A stretch of DNA of 64,000 bases from JAEXOD01 sp963663265 (GTDB lineage: Bacteria; Bacteroidota; Ignavibacteria; Ignavibacteriales; Melioribacteraceae). The DNA lies in assembly GCA_963663265.2 (NCBI GenBank), contig CAXXXM010000001.1, positions 1,302,001 through 1,366,000 of the forward strand, given 5' to 3'. The notes beneath the pieces were generated by a model. The model made no database searches and was not told where the DNA came from. It saw nothing but the letters and a program-made list of their open reading frames with translations. Positions within the stretch are counted from its first letter, which is position 1, and each line of letters opens with the position of its first letter. This document shows, piece by piece, positions 44,394-54,005 of this stretch. A program made the position numbers and the translations under genes.

Positions 44394-45628
44394 TGAAAAT
44401 TTTAGAAATATTTTTAGTTGCATTTGATTCTTTAAAAAACAACAAATTACGATCTTCACTAACTATACTTGGTATAGTGGTTGGTATTTTTTCAATAATT
44501 GCAATCAGTACAGTTATTGCAATGTTGCAAAAAAGCATTGAAGAAGGTGTTTCTGCTTTGGGTAAAAACACATTTCAAATTCAAAAATGGCCAAGTGTAA
44601 GAACAGGCGGTCATGCCGAATGGGCAAAATTCCGCAATAGAAAGGATATTACAATTGAGGATTATTTTATCTTAAAAGAAAAACTATCTGATGAAACGCC
44701 TAATGTTGGTGCTGAACAATGGAATGGTGGAAAAATGGTAAAATATTATGGTGAAGAAACTAATCCAAATGTTAGTTTGGGTGGAATTACTCCAGAATCG
44801 TTTGCTAATAATGATTGGGTGGTTGAAGATGGACGAGATATAAATTTTAATGATTTTAATCGTTCTGAAAGAGTTATTGTTTTAGGTGCAGATGTAGCTT
44901 CTAAGCTTTTTAAAGCTATTAATCCTGTCGGTCAATATGTTAAATTGGACGGTCATAAATTACTTGTAATTGGTGTATTAGAAGCACAAGGTCAATTTTT
45001 TGGACAAAGCCAAGATAACTTTGCTTTAATACCTTTATCAACTTTTCAGGTATTTTATGGTAAACGTTCAAATAGCATAAACATTACTGTTAGAGCAGAA
45101 AATGAAATCAGCTATTATGATTTAATTGAAAAAAGTGAAGGTTACATGCGAACAATCAGGAAAGTTAAATCTGGCGAAGAAAATGATTTCGACATTCGAA
45201 CTAATGAGAATGTTTTAAAACAAATAAATGATATTACAAGCGGTGTTAGAATTGGTGCAATAGTAATTGCCGCAATTGCTTTATTAGCTGCCGGTATTGG
45301 TATTATGAATATTATGTTAGTTTCTGTTACTGAAAGAACAAAAGAAATTGGTATTCGCAAAGCAATCGGTGCAAAAAAGGCCAATATTTTATTACAGTTT
45401 TTGATTGAAGCAATAACGCTTTCTGTATTTGGTGGAATAGTAGGTATTTTTCTTGGTGTTGGAATTGGGAACCTAGCCGGTTCTTTTATTAATGCATCTG
45501 CCACTGTACCTGTTGACTCAATTGCTGTTGGTGTTGGGTTATGTGTATTAATTGGTATTGTTTTTGGTACATATCCAGCTTACAAAGCATCAAATTTAGA
45601 CCCTATTGAAGCTCTTCGTTTTGAATAA
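44393..45628 (+). CDS. MacB-family ABC permease (second of two)
   Basis: 411 residues, the same order as its neighbour: N-terminal helix (RSSLTILGIVVGIFSIIAIS), periplasmic domain, then the FtsX-type helices and coupling segment TERTKEIGIRKAIGAKKAN. The two permeases are clearly paralogous (for example RTKEIGIRKAIGAK in both) and probably form a heterodimer. Substrate of the exporter is unknown; peptides, lipids, siderophores and antibiotics are exported by relatives. A strong terminator follows. Confidence 0.92.
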   Translation: MKILEIFLVAFDSLKNNKLRSSLTILGIVVGIFSIIAISTVIAMLQKSIEEGVSALGKNTFQIQKWPSVRTGGHAEWAKFRNRKDITIEDYFILKEKLSDETPNVGAEQWNGGKMVKYYGEETNPNVSLGGITPESFANNDWVVEDGRDINFNDFNRSERVIVLGADVASKLFKAINPVGQYVKLDGHKLLVIGVLEAQGQFFGQSQDNFALIPLSTFQVFYGKRSNSINITVRAENEISYYDLIEKSEGYMRTIRKVKSGEENDFDIRTNENVLKQINDITSGVRIGAIVIAAIALLAAGIGIMNIMLVSVTERTKEIGIRKAIGAKKANILLQFLIEAITLSVFGGIVGIFLGVGIGNLAGSFINASATVPVDSIAVGVGLCVLIGIVFGTYPAYKASNLDPIEALRFE

Positions 45629-45633
45629 ATTTG

Positions 45634-45662
45634 TAGCCCCTCTAAAAAGGGGCTGATTTTTA
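45634..45662 (+). terminator. Terminator after the ABC exporter operon
   Basis: AGCCCC / GGGGCT stem with an A-rich loop, followed by TGATTTTTATT, seven bases downstream of the last permease stop. Confidence 0.85.
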
Positions 45663-45720
45663 TTACTACTCCTTTCCTTTTTTTTCATTAAATTTCTATT
45701 TTAATTAATCATAATTATTT

Positions 45721-48700
45721 GTGAAACTAAAACTCTTTTTATTCCTATTATTTATATTATCATGTGTGCAATTAAAAGCACAAATAAATTTAAATAGAGA
45801 ATATTGCAGCGATACTTTAGCAGTAAATTTAATTAATAGATATTATCTCAACACTATTAGCATTGTTCCATTTTCTGAAATTGTAATATTAAGAGGAGAG
45901 AAACTTTCACATAGTGACTATTCAATTAGATACACGGATTGTTCTTTTGCGTTATCTGATTCTTTAGCATATTCAATTTTTGACACACTTTATGTTTATT
46001 ATCAATCTTATAAACTTGGTTTAAAGAAAGAATACAAAAACAGAACTTTAGTTTCAAAAATTGCTGAAAATCAATTTGATTCAATCCGAGTTATAAAAAT
46101 CCAATCAAATCCTTTTTCCAATGATGCAATCTTTGGTAAAGATTTACAAAAGAGTGGAACTATTGTAAGAGGTTTTACAGTAGGTACTAATAAAGATTTT
46201 ACTTTAAATAGCGGTTTGAGGCTGCAACTTTCGGGTAAATTATCAAACGATATTGAAATTACTGCGGCTTTAACCGATGAAAACACACCTATTCAACCTG
46301 AAGGGAATTCTGAAAAATTAGAAGAATTAGATAAAGTATTCATTGAAATTAAGCATAAAAATGCAATTGGTACTTTTGGAGATTATGATTATACAAATAA
46401 AGTAGGTGAATTTGGGAATATTGATAGAAAACTACAAGGATTAAAAGCAGATATTCTTTTTAAAGATATTAATGGTAGTTTTGCATATGCGACTTCAAGA
46501 GGGAAGTTTAATACAAATAAATTGAATGGAACAGATGGAGTTCAAGGACCCTATCGACTTTTAGGATCAAATAATGAAAGGAATATTGTTGTAATTGCCG
46601 GAAGTGAAAAAGTGTTCTTAGATGGTAATTTACTAAAACGAGGTGAAAACAATGATTATACAATTGAATATTCAAATGCTGAAATAACATTTACTCCTAA
46701 TAAACTAATTACTTCGGCAAGCAGGATTACAATTGAATTTGAATATTCAGATCGTCAATATTCTCGAACATTCTTGGGTGCAACAACTAATATTCAACTA
46801 CTGCAAAATAAATTAAATTTTAGTTTTGGATATTATAAAGAAGGTGATGACAAAAATAATCCAATTGATTTGGTACTTTCTGAAGAAGATGAAAAGATTT
46901 TAAAAAATGCAGGTGATAATAAAAATAAGGCTGTAAGGTCAGGTGCAACATTAGCAGAAGCCGATTCATTAGGAAGAATAATAGGAAGTTATGAGAAAGT
47001 TGACACTCTTCTTTCTGGTCAATCATTTTCATATTACGTCTATAATCCTGGTTCAATAAATTCTTTGTATAATGTAACTTTCACTTATGTTGGAGAAGGT
47101 AAAGGGGACTACAATTCAATAAGCATTGGGAATTATGTATTTGTTGGTATTGGGAATGGTAATTATCTACCAATCAAGTATTTACCGTTGCCACAAATGA
47201 AACAAATTGGGAATTTTTATTTAACATATCAACCACAAAAAAATATTAAATTAAGCATCGAATTAGCCGGAAGCATTTTCGATATGAATACTTTCTCTGA
47301 TATTGATGACAAAAATAATAATGGATATGCAAGAAGTATTAATTTTGAGATTAACCAATTAGAATTGAATATGTTTAATACATATTTTGGAAAATACAGT
47401 CTTGGGTATAAAGATAGATATGTTGAAAATAGATTTAGTTCAATTGATAGAATAAATTCTGTTGAATTTGATAGATACTATAATACAGATTCGGAGAATA
47501 ATGCTAATGAAGTTTTACGCGAACTTTCATTAGGAGTATTTCCATTTCAAAATACTTCTGTAAATGCAAAATATGGATTTTTAAAGAAAGGGGAGTTCTT
47601 TTCATCAAAACGTTATACTACTGATATTAAATCTTTAAGAAATAATACTTATGAATTAGATTACTCCTTTGACTATGTAAATAGTGAAAACAGTAATTTA
47701 ATAAGCGATTGGGTTAGACAATCTGGAAAAGTTAATTTTACTATATTTTTTATTAAGCCTGGATTTGAATTTGCTAATGAAATAAAAAAAGATAATTATG
47801 AATCAAAAGACTCACTTATTTCAAGTAGTTTAAAATATTATGAATTTGCACCAACCTTAAGTATAATTGAATATAACGGAATAACTTTTAGCTCAAAATT
47901 TGGTGTTAGAACTGATTATCTGCCAAATAGAGGGATTTTCAACGAGTATTCTAAAGCCATAACTCAATCTTACAATTTAGAGTACAGAGGTATTCCGGAA
48001 GTTAGTACAAGTAATGTTTTAACTTTTCGAAAGTTAAAATACTCCGAAACTTACAAATTAAAAGGTTTTTCAAATACTGAAACAATTTTATTTAAGTCGC
48101 AATCAAGATTTAACTTTTGGAAAAATTTTATTGATGGCGATTTGTTTTATGAAACAACAACCGAAAAGACTGCAAAATTAGAAAGGGTGTTTTTAAAAGT
48201 ACAAACGGGAACAGGGAATTATATCTATTTAGGCGATTTAAATAATAACGGTTTACCCGACGAAAATGAATTTGAGCAGACAATTTATGAAGGCGATTAT
48301 ATCTCTACAACAGTACCTACCGATGAACTTTATCCGGTCATAAATTTAAAAACTAATACACGCTGGAAAATTGACTTTAACAGATTATCTATTGATAATT
48401 ATTCTTTTTTGTCAGTATTAAAGCCCATTTCAACTGAAACTTTGTTCAGAATTGAAGAAAATAGTAAAGAAAGCGATTTGAAACAAATTTATCTATTAAA
48501 TTTCAGTAAATTCTTAAATGATTCCACAACAATTAGAGGAAGTAATTTATTCCAACAAGATATATTTTTATTTAGAAATAGTTCGGAGTTATCATTTAAG
48601 TATCGATATATTCAAAGAAGAACATTAAGCAGTTATAGTAATGGAAATGAAAGAGGATATTATAGGGAAAATTCATTAACAGTTCGTTTTGCGTTAATAA

Positions 48701-49182
48701 GAGAAATAACAAATCAAACAGAATTTACAACATCACAAGATAATTTATCTGCGCCTGTTTCATTAAATAGAAGCCGAAAATTAGGGTCAAATTATGTTAC
48801 TTCGGATTTCTCATATCGTCCCTACCCAATGATTGAAGTTGGATTTGTTTTAAGTGTTGGGAGGGATGAAGATACTTATCCTGATAATCCAACAATAATT
48901 GATAATAATTCCCAAGCTATTAGATTTACATTGTCCTTTAGTGGCAAGGGAAGATTGAGAGTTGAGTTTGAAAGAAAAGAATTAGTTGCCAATAACACAA
49001 CAAATAATATTCCGTTTGAAGTAACAAAAGGGAATAATTTGGGAAAAAATTATATAGCAAGTGCCAATTTCGATTATAGAATTGGAGCTAACCTTCAAAC
49101 AACAATCAATTATAATGGTAGAAAACTCGGTGGAAGTAAAATTATTCATACATTAAAAGCAGAAGCAAGAGCATTTTTTTAG
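45721..49182 (+). CDS. Large outer-membrane beta-barrel protein candidate
   Basis: 1153 residues from a GTG start; the signal peptide MKLKLFLFLLFILSCVQLKAQ supports this start. The sequence is rich in alternating aromatic/polar strands and ends in phenylalanine, as outer-membrane barrels do. Visible motifs: SGTIVRGFTVGTNKDFTLNSGLRLQLSG, a block of about 190-240 (ALTDENTPIQPEGN, FGDYDYTNKVGEF) and DYTIEYSNAEITFTPNK, patterns also found in SprA-like and other large Bacteroidota barrel proteins, and a Ca-binding-like loop DLNNNGLPDENEF (about 839-851). Function unknown; it is half the length of SprA. First gene of a likely operon through degP. Confidence 0.75.
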   Translation: MKLKLFLFLLFILSCVQLKAQINLNREYCSDTLAVNLINRYYLNTISIVPFSEIVILRGEKLSHSDYSIRYTDCSFALSDSLAYSIFDTLYVYYQSYKLGLKKEYKNRTLVSKIAENQFDSIRVIKIQSNPFSNDAIFGKDLQKSGTIVRGFTVGTNKDFTLNSGLRLQLSGKLSNDIEITAALTDENTPIQPEGNSEKLEELDKVFIEIKHKNAIGTFGDYDYTNKVGEFGNIDRKLQGLKADILFKDINGSFAYATSRGKFNTNKLNGTDGVQGPYRLLGSNNERNIVVIAGSEKVFLDGNLLKRGENNDYTIEYSNAEITFTPNKLITSASRITIEFEYSDRQYSRTFLGATTNIQLLQNKLNFSFGYYKEGDDKNNPIDLVLSEEDEKILKNAGDNKNKAVRSGATLAEADSLGRIIGSYEKVDTLLSGQSFSYYVYNPGSINSLYNVTFTYVGEGKGDYNSISIGNYVFVGIGNGNYLPIKYLPLPQMKQIGNFYLTYQPQKNIKLSIELAGSIFDMNTFSDIDDKNNNGYARSINFEINQLELNMFNTYFGKYSLGYKDRYVENRFSSIDRINSVEFDRYYNTDSENNANEVLRELSLGVFPFQNTSVNAKYGFLKKGEFFSSKRYTTDIKSLRNNTYELDYSFDYVNSENSNLISDWVRQSGKVNFTIFFIKPGFEFANEIKKDNYESKDSLISSSLKYYEFAPTLSIIEYNGITFSSKFGVRTDYLPNRGIFNEYSKAITQSYNLEYRGIPEVSTSNVLTFRKLKYSETYKLKGFSNTETILFKSQSRFNFWKNFIDGDLFYETTTEKTAKLERVFLKVQTGTGNYIYLGDLNNNGLPDENEFEQTIYEGDYISTTVPTDELYPVINLKTNTRWKIDFNRLSIDNYSFLSVLKPISTETLFRIEENSKESDLKQIYLLNFSKFLNDSTTIRGSNLFQQDIFLFRNSSELSFKYRYIQRRTLSSYSNGNERGYYRENSLTVRFALIREITNQTEFTTSQDNLSAPVSLNRSRKLGSNYVTSDFSYRPYPMIEVGFVLSVGRDEDTYPDNPTIIDNNSQAIRFTLSFSGKGRLRVEFERKELVANNTTNNIPFEVTKGNNLGKNYIASANFDYRIGANLQTTINYNGRKLGGSKIIHTLKAEARAFF

Positions 49183-49192
49183 AGGTTATAGA

Positions 49193-49654
49193 ATGGAAAT
49201 AACAACAAAACTTGTAGAAACTCATATCATAAAAACTGATGGAAGTAATATTGAATTTTTATTACTTAAAAGGGCAGCAGATGACAAATATCCAAATATT
49301 TGGCAAATGGTTACAGGAACAATTGAAAAAGAAGAAAAAGCATACGATACAGCTAAAAGAGAAGTTTTTGAAGAAACCGGATTAACACCAAAATCCATTT
49401 TCGTTGTACCCACTTTAAATTCATTTTATTCTTACGAACCGGAATATATCTGTCTTATTCCAGTTTTTGTTTGCGTTGTTGAAGAGAATTCGGAGGTTGT
49501 ACTGTCAAACGAACATAGTGAATATAAATGGGTAAACAGAAATATTGCCAAAGAGCTTTTATCATGGCCTCAACAAAGGAATTCAGTTGATATTATATTT
49601 GAATATTTCAGCAATTCCAAAAGTTTATTAAAATTTATTGAAGTTGTTATTTAA
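49193..49654 (+). CDS. Nudix hydrolase
   Basis: 153 residues with a full Nudix box, G-x5-E-x7-REVFEETG (GTIEKEEKAYDTAKREVFEETGL, about residues 42-64), so a Mg-dependent pyrophosphohydrolase. The general outline (short, WQMVTGTIEKEE near the box) resembles dihydroneopterin-triphosphate or dATP pyrophosphatases of the NudB group, but the substrate is not certain. It lies ten bases after the barrel gene. Confidence 0.88.
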   Translation: MEITTKLVETHIIKTDGSNIEFLLLKRAADDKYPNIWQMVTGTIEKEEKAYDTAKREVFEETGLTPKSIFVVPTLNSFYSYEPEYICLIPVFVCVVEENSEVVLSNEHSEYKWVNRNIAKELLSWPQQRNSVDIIFEYFSNSKSLLKFIEVVI

Positions 49655-49713
49655 ATTAACAAAATATATTTTTACTTTAAGTATTACTTTAAAATTTTTT
49701 AGGAGTGCAAACA

Positions 49714-50616
49714 TTGGAACTTTTAGTTGTTGGATCAATTGCATTAGATACAGTAGTTACGCCTATATCAAGTTTTGATAATGCATTAGGAGGCTCTACT
49801 ACTTACATATCATTAGCCGCAAGTTACTTTTGTAACAAAGTAAACATAGTTGGTGTTGTAGGAGACGATTTCCCAGAAGAACATATTAAGCTGCTCAAAG
49901 AACACAAAGGCAACTTAGATGGTCTTCAAATAGTAAAAGGGGGAAAGACTTTCAGATGGGGAGGTAAATACCATGATGATTTAAATGATAGAGACACTTT
50001 ATTTACGGAATTGAATGTCTTTGAATTTTTTAATCCAATCATTCCTGAATCGTATAAAAACAATAAATATGTAATGTTGGGAAATATTGATCCGGATTTA
50101 CAAATGAACGTATTAAATCAATTAGAAAACAAATTTGTTATCTGCGATTCAATGAATCTTTGGATGAATATTAAACTTGAATCATTATTAAATGTAATCA
50201 AGAAAGTAGATGTATTAATTATTAACGATTCTGAAGCAAAACAACTATCAAAGAACAATAATCTAATAAAAGCAGCAGAAATTATTCAAAATATGGGTTG
50301 CAAGTATTTAATTATTAAGAAAGGTGAACATGGAGCTTTATTATTTGGAAATGAAAAAGTATTTTCAGCTCCCGCTCTACCAATAAAAGAAGTGTTTGAT
50401 CCAACTGGTGCTGGCGATACTTTTGCCGGTGGATTTGCTGGATATTTGTCACAAACAGATGATATATCATTTGAAAACATGAAAAAAGCAGTTATTTATG
50501 GAAGTACTCTTGCTTCTTTTAATGTTGAAAAAGCTTCAACAAAAGGAATAGAAAATTTAACAAAACAACAAATTGAAGATAGATACAATAAATTTAAAGA
50601 ATTAGCGGGATTTTAA
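49714..50616 (+). CDS. PfkB-family sugar/nucleoside kinase
   Basis: About 300 residues. Signature motifs LGGSTTYISLAASYFCNKVNIVGVVGDDF near the N-terminus and DPTGAGDTFAGGFAGYL (anion hole and catalytic Asp) near 230. The TTG at 49714 is chosen: AGGAG (49701-49705) lies eight bases upstream, while the alternative GTG at 49705 overlaps that box. The subfamily with RWGGKYHDDLNDRDT and GNIDPDLQ is widespread in bacteria but I know no proven substrate. The stop is one base from the MtnA-type gene, which suggests that the two act on the same sugar phosphate. Confidence 0.88.
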   Translation: MELLVVGSIALDTVVTPISSFDNALGGSTTYISLAASYFCNKVNIVGVVGDDFPEEHIKLLKEHKGNLDGLQIVKGGKTFRWGGKYHDDLNDRDTLFTELNVFEFFNPIIPESYKNNKYVMLGNIDPDLQMNVLNQLENKFVICDSMNLWMNIKLESLLNVIKKVDVLIINDSEAKQLSKNNNLIKAAEIIQNMGCKYLIIKKGEHGALLFGNEKVFSAPALPIKEVFDPTGAGDTFAGGFAGYLSQTDDISFENMKKAVIYGSTLASFNVEKASTKGIENLTKQQIEDRYNKFKELAGF

Positions 50617-50617
50617 T

Positions 50618-51628
50618 ATGGGGCAGGATTTTTTTTCAATTAAATATTTTGATAAACAATTTATATATATTGACCAAACTCAACTTCCATTAATTGAAGA
50701 ATACTATACAACAGATAATTATGAACAGATTGCTGTTGCTATTGAAAAATTATGTATTAGAGGTGCACCAGCTATTGGTATATCTGCTGCTTATGCAATA
50801 GCCTTAGCATTCAAAAATCATAATTTGCTTGATAATGAATATTTTGAAAATGTTTCCAATAGATTAGCTTCAACAAGACCAACCGCTGTAAATTTGTTTT
50901 GGGCGATTGAACAAATGAAGAAGGTTTATTACAGTTTATCCAAAAACGATAATGTGTTTGATAACTTGGTTAACACGGCTATTTCTATTCATAACGATGA
51001 TATTACAAAGTGTAATTTAATTGCAAAAAATGGATTACCAATATTCTCAAATAAATGTACTGTTTTAACACATTGTAATACTGGTAAACTTGCTACCGGT
51101 GGAGAAGGAACTGCTCTTGCAGTTATCAAGGAAGCCTATAAAAGAAATTTAGTGGAACTTGTTTATGTTGATGAAACAAGACCCTTATTGCAGGGTGGCA
51201 GACTAACGACTTATGAGTTAAAAAAGGAAGATATTCCATTCTATATGATTACGGATTCGATGGCTGCATTTGTAATGAAACAAAAGAAAGTAGATTTGGT
51301 TATTGTTGGTGCAGATAGAATAGCTGTAAATGGAGATGCAGCCAATAAAGTTGGGTCTTATAATTTAGCTGTAATCTGTAAGTACCATAATATTCCTTTT
51401 TATATTGCTGCTCCTGAAACAACCATTGATAAAAATTGTAAATCAGAAAATGATATTCCAATTGAAGAAAGGAATAAATTTGAAATGAATAGAATACAAA
51501 ATATTAAGTTTACAAAAAGTATTTATTCAGTATATAATCCTTCATTTGATTTAATTCCTCATAATTTAATAACGGGAATAATTACCGATAAGGGGTTATT
51601 TAACGAGCCATACAACTTTAATGTCTGA
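50618..51628 (+). CDS. mtnA: S-methyl-5-thioribose-1-phosphate isomerase (MtnA family)
   Basis: 336 residues of the MtnA/eIF2B-alpha fold. RGAPAIGISAAYAIALA, the catalytic Cys153 (THCNTGKLATGG) and Asp233 (VGADRIAVNGDAANK) are spaced 80 residues apart, as Cys160/Asp240 in the Bacillus enzyme. It converts methylthioribose-1-phosphate (or 5-deoxyribose-1-phosphate) to the ribulose form in methionine salvage or 5-deoxy-pentose disposal. Coupled to the PfkB kinase upstream and overlaps recO downstream by eight bases. No other salvage enzyme is present nearby. Confidence 0.93.
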   Translation: MGQDFFSIKYFDKQFIYIDQTQLPLIEEYYTTDNYEQIAVAIEKLCIRGAPAIGISAAYAIALAFKNHNLLDNEYFENVSNRLASTRPTAVNLFWAIEQMKKVYYSLSKNDNVFDNLVNTAISIHNDDITKCNLIAKNGLPIFSNKCTVLTHCNTGKLATGGEGTALAVIKEAYKRNLVELVYVDETRPLLQGGRLTTYELKKEDIPFYMITDSMAAFVMKQKKVDLVIVGADRIAVNGDAANKVGSYNLAVICKYHNIPFYIAAPETTIDKNCKSENDIPIEERNKFEMNRIQNIKFTKSIYSVYNPSFDLIPHNLITGIITDKGLFNEPYNFNV

Positions 51629-52355
51629 AATAATTAAAACTAAAGCTTTATGCATTAAAAAATTTGATTATAGAGAATCAAGTAAAATAGTAACTTTATA
51701 TTCTGCTGAATATGGAAAATTTTCTGCAATAATAAAGGCTGGTAGAAGTAATAAATCTAAAATTAGCGGAATAGTAGATTTATTTAATCAAATTGAAATA
51801 GTTTATTATAAAAAAGATACACGTACATTACAATTAATTACACAGGCAGAACTTATTAACTATTATAAAAATATTAAAGCTGATATTGATACTTTTAAGT
51901 ATGTTTCTGCATTGTTTGAACTTATTAATGATTTAATTCATGAAAACGAGCCAAATGCTTTGTTATACAAGGGGCTTGTAAGAATTTTAGAACTATTTGA
52001 AAAAAGTGGGCAAAATCCGAAATTATTATTTGTTAAGTTCTTTTTATTTTTTATTAAAGAACTTGGTTACGAACTAAATTCTAACGAATGTTCTTTATGT
52101 GGAAATATTTTTGAACACGATAACGGTCATTTTGATTTAACCTATGGCTTCGTCTGCAATTCATGTTTTACTCAAAAAGAATTATTACCAAAAATTTCGA
52201 AGGAACTTTTTAAAAATTTGCTTTGTCTAATATCAAGAAATAACGAAATACAAATAACAGATTATAATCTTGATTTAATAATTGTTTTTTTACAAAGGTA
52301 CCTTAAAAGAAATATACCTGAATTTTCAGGAATAAAGTCTTTGCAAATTTTTTAA
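51621..52355 (+). CDS. recO: DNA repair protein RecO
   Basis: 244 residues. N-terminal OB-fold (KTKALCIKKFDYRESSKIVTLYSAEYGKFSAIIKAGRSNKS) and C-terminal helical domain with a zinc site C-x2-C ... C-x2-C (CSLCGNIF, FVCNSCF). It helps RecR load RecA at gaps and anneals single strands. Start ATG lies inside the end of mtnA; 16 bases separate its stop from degP. Confidence 0.92.
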   Translation: MSEIIKTKALCIKKFDYRESSKIVTLYSAEYGKFSAIIKAGRSNKSKISGIVDLFNQIEIVYYKKDTRTLQLITQAELINYYKNIKADIDTFKYVSALFELINDLIHENEPNALLYKGLVRILELFEKSGQNPKLLFVKFFLFFIKELGYELNSNECSLCGNIFEHDNGHFDLTYGFVCNSCFTQKELLPKISKELFKNLLCLISRNNEIQITDYNLDLIIVFLQRYLKRNIPEFSGIKSLQIF

Positions 52356-52371
52356 TATTTCGGAGGAAATT

Positions 52372-53871
52372 ATGAAAAAGAAGAGTTTATTTGGAACTCT
52401 ATCATTGTTGTTTATTGGTTTTGCATTTGGTACTATAATGGTTTCTGGATTTGGTTGGGTAAAACCCGGACTTGCAGATTTTAAATTTGGTCCCTCACAG
52501 CCACCAATTACAAATATAGATCAGAATGCAATGGCATTTAACAATGCGTTTATAAATGTAGCTGAAAAAGTTACACCATCAATTGTTCAAATAAGCGTTG
52601 TAAGTCGCTCAAAAGAGAATAATTTACCTGATGGCTTTAAATTTTTCTTCCCATTTCGCGATGATTCACCACGTGAACAAGAAGGAGGAGGTAGTGGAGT
52701 AATTATTTCAGACGACGGATATATTTTAACAAATAACCATGTGGTTGAAAATGCAATTAATATTGACGTTCAACTTCACGATAAAAGAAAATACTCCGCT
52801 AAAGTTATAGGGACCGATCCATTAACAGACTTAGCAATTATTCAAATTGATGCTTCTGGATTGCCAGCTGCCTACTTGGGTGATTCTGATAATTTAAAAG
52901 TTGGTCAATGGGTGATGGCAATTGGAAATCCACTCTCTTTAGCTTCAACCGTTACTGCTGGGATAGTTAGTGCAGTAGGTAGAAGTTTAAATCTTATTAA
53001 AGAAAGCTATGGGATTGAAAATTTTATTCAAACTGATGCAGCAATCAACCCTGGTAATAGTGGTGGAGCTTTAGTTGATTTGTCTGGTTCTGTTGTTGGA
53101 ATCAATACTGCAATTGCTACTAATGGAATGTCAGGCAGTTATATTGGTTATGGTTTTGCAATTCCAATTAACATTGCTAAAGCAGTTGCTGCTGATTTAA
53201 TTGCGAATGGTAAAGTATCTCGTGGATATATTGGTGTTAATATTTCTGAAGTTGATGCTGCAACGGCTAACGCTGTTGGTTTAGATAAGCCAAAAGGGAT
53301 TATGATTCAGGGTATTACTAAAGATGGAGCAGCTTCAAAAGAAGATATCAAAATTGGCGATATTATCTTAAAAGTTAACGAAACAGAAGTAAATCAACCT
53401 AACGAATTACAAGGATTTATCGCAAAAAAACGTGCCGGTGATGAAGTTAAATTAACTATATATAGAGACGGTAAAGAAATCGAAAGATATATAACTCTTA
53501 AGGCTCCTGATAAAGACAAATCAGTAGATAAAATATCCTCCTCAGGTAGATCAAAAAATGAGAATAGCAAACCTGGGAAAGAAGTTACACTTGATAATAT
53601 TGGTATGACCGTAAAAAACCCTACTGACCAAGAGTTAAACGATTTTGAATCAGATCATGGTGTTAAAATTGTTGACGTGAAACGATACGGAAAAGCATAC
53701 AATCAAAACTTAAGTAAAAACTTATTAATTCTTGAAGTTGATAGAAAACAGGTAAATAGTGTTTCGGAATTTGAAGAAATGATTAATAAAAAGAAAGGGA
53801 AGTCTGTTTTACTAACAATTGCAATTGATAAAGAAAATAATCGGATTGTTGGGCTTGATATTCCTGAATAA
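52372..53871 (+). CDS. DegP/HtrA family periplasmic serine protease
   Basis: 499 residues: an N-terminal membrane anchor or signal (residues 4-28), trypsin-like domain with the triad His123 (TNNHVVENA), Asp153 (PLTDLAII) and Ser230 (NPGNSGGALV), then PDZ1 (about 285-385, GYIGVNISEVD) and PDZ2 (about 405-495), the second more diverged. It degrades or chaperones misfolded envelope proteins. The MVSGFGW segment after the anchor suggests it remains tethered. Last gene before a strong terminator. Confidence 0.95.
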   Translation: MKKKSLFGTLSLLFIGFAFGTIMVSGFGWVKPGLADFKFGPSQPPITNIDQNAMAFNNAFINVAEKVTPSIVQISVVSRSKENNLPDGFKFFFPFRDDSPREQEGGGSGVIISDDGYILTNNHVVENAINIDVQLHDKRKYSAKVIGTDPLTDLAIIQIDASGLPAAYLGDSDNLKVGQWVMAIGNPLSLASTVTAGIVSAVGRSLNLIKESYGIENFIQTDAAINPGNSGGALVDLSGSVVGINTAIATNGMSGSYIGYGFAIPINIAKAVAADLIANGKVSRGYIGVNISEVDAATANAVGLDKPKGIMIQGITKDGAASKEDIKIGDIILKVNETEVNQPNELQGFIAKKRAGDEVKLTIYRDGKEIERYITLKAPDKDKSVDKISSSGRSKNENSKPGKEVTLDNIGMTVKNPTDQELNDFESDHGVKIVDVKRYGKAYNQNLSKNLLILEVDRKQVNSVSEFEEMINKKKGKSVLLTIAIDKENNRIVGLDIPE

Positions 53872-53883
53872 ATTTACAACTAA

Positions 53884-53910
53884 AACGCCCGAAAGGGCGT
53901 TTTTAGTTTA
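53884..53910 (+). terminator. Terminator after degP
   Basis: AAACGCCC / GGGCGTTT stem with a GAAA loop and a T-rich tail, 13 bases after the degP stop. Confidence 0.9.
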
Positions 53911-54005
53911 TGTAATTACATATTTATACTAAAAAGTATTTGGGCAATAAAAAAAGCATTATTACATTTATATTTAGTTTTTAATAATTAAAGTTATAAT
54001 AAAAT

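Noticed and set aside
49705..49713. GTG start of the PfkB kinase
   Set aside because: It lies on the AGGAG box itself; the TTG nine bases later has correct spacing.
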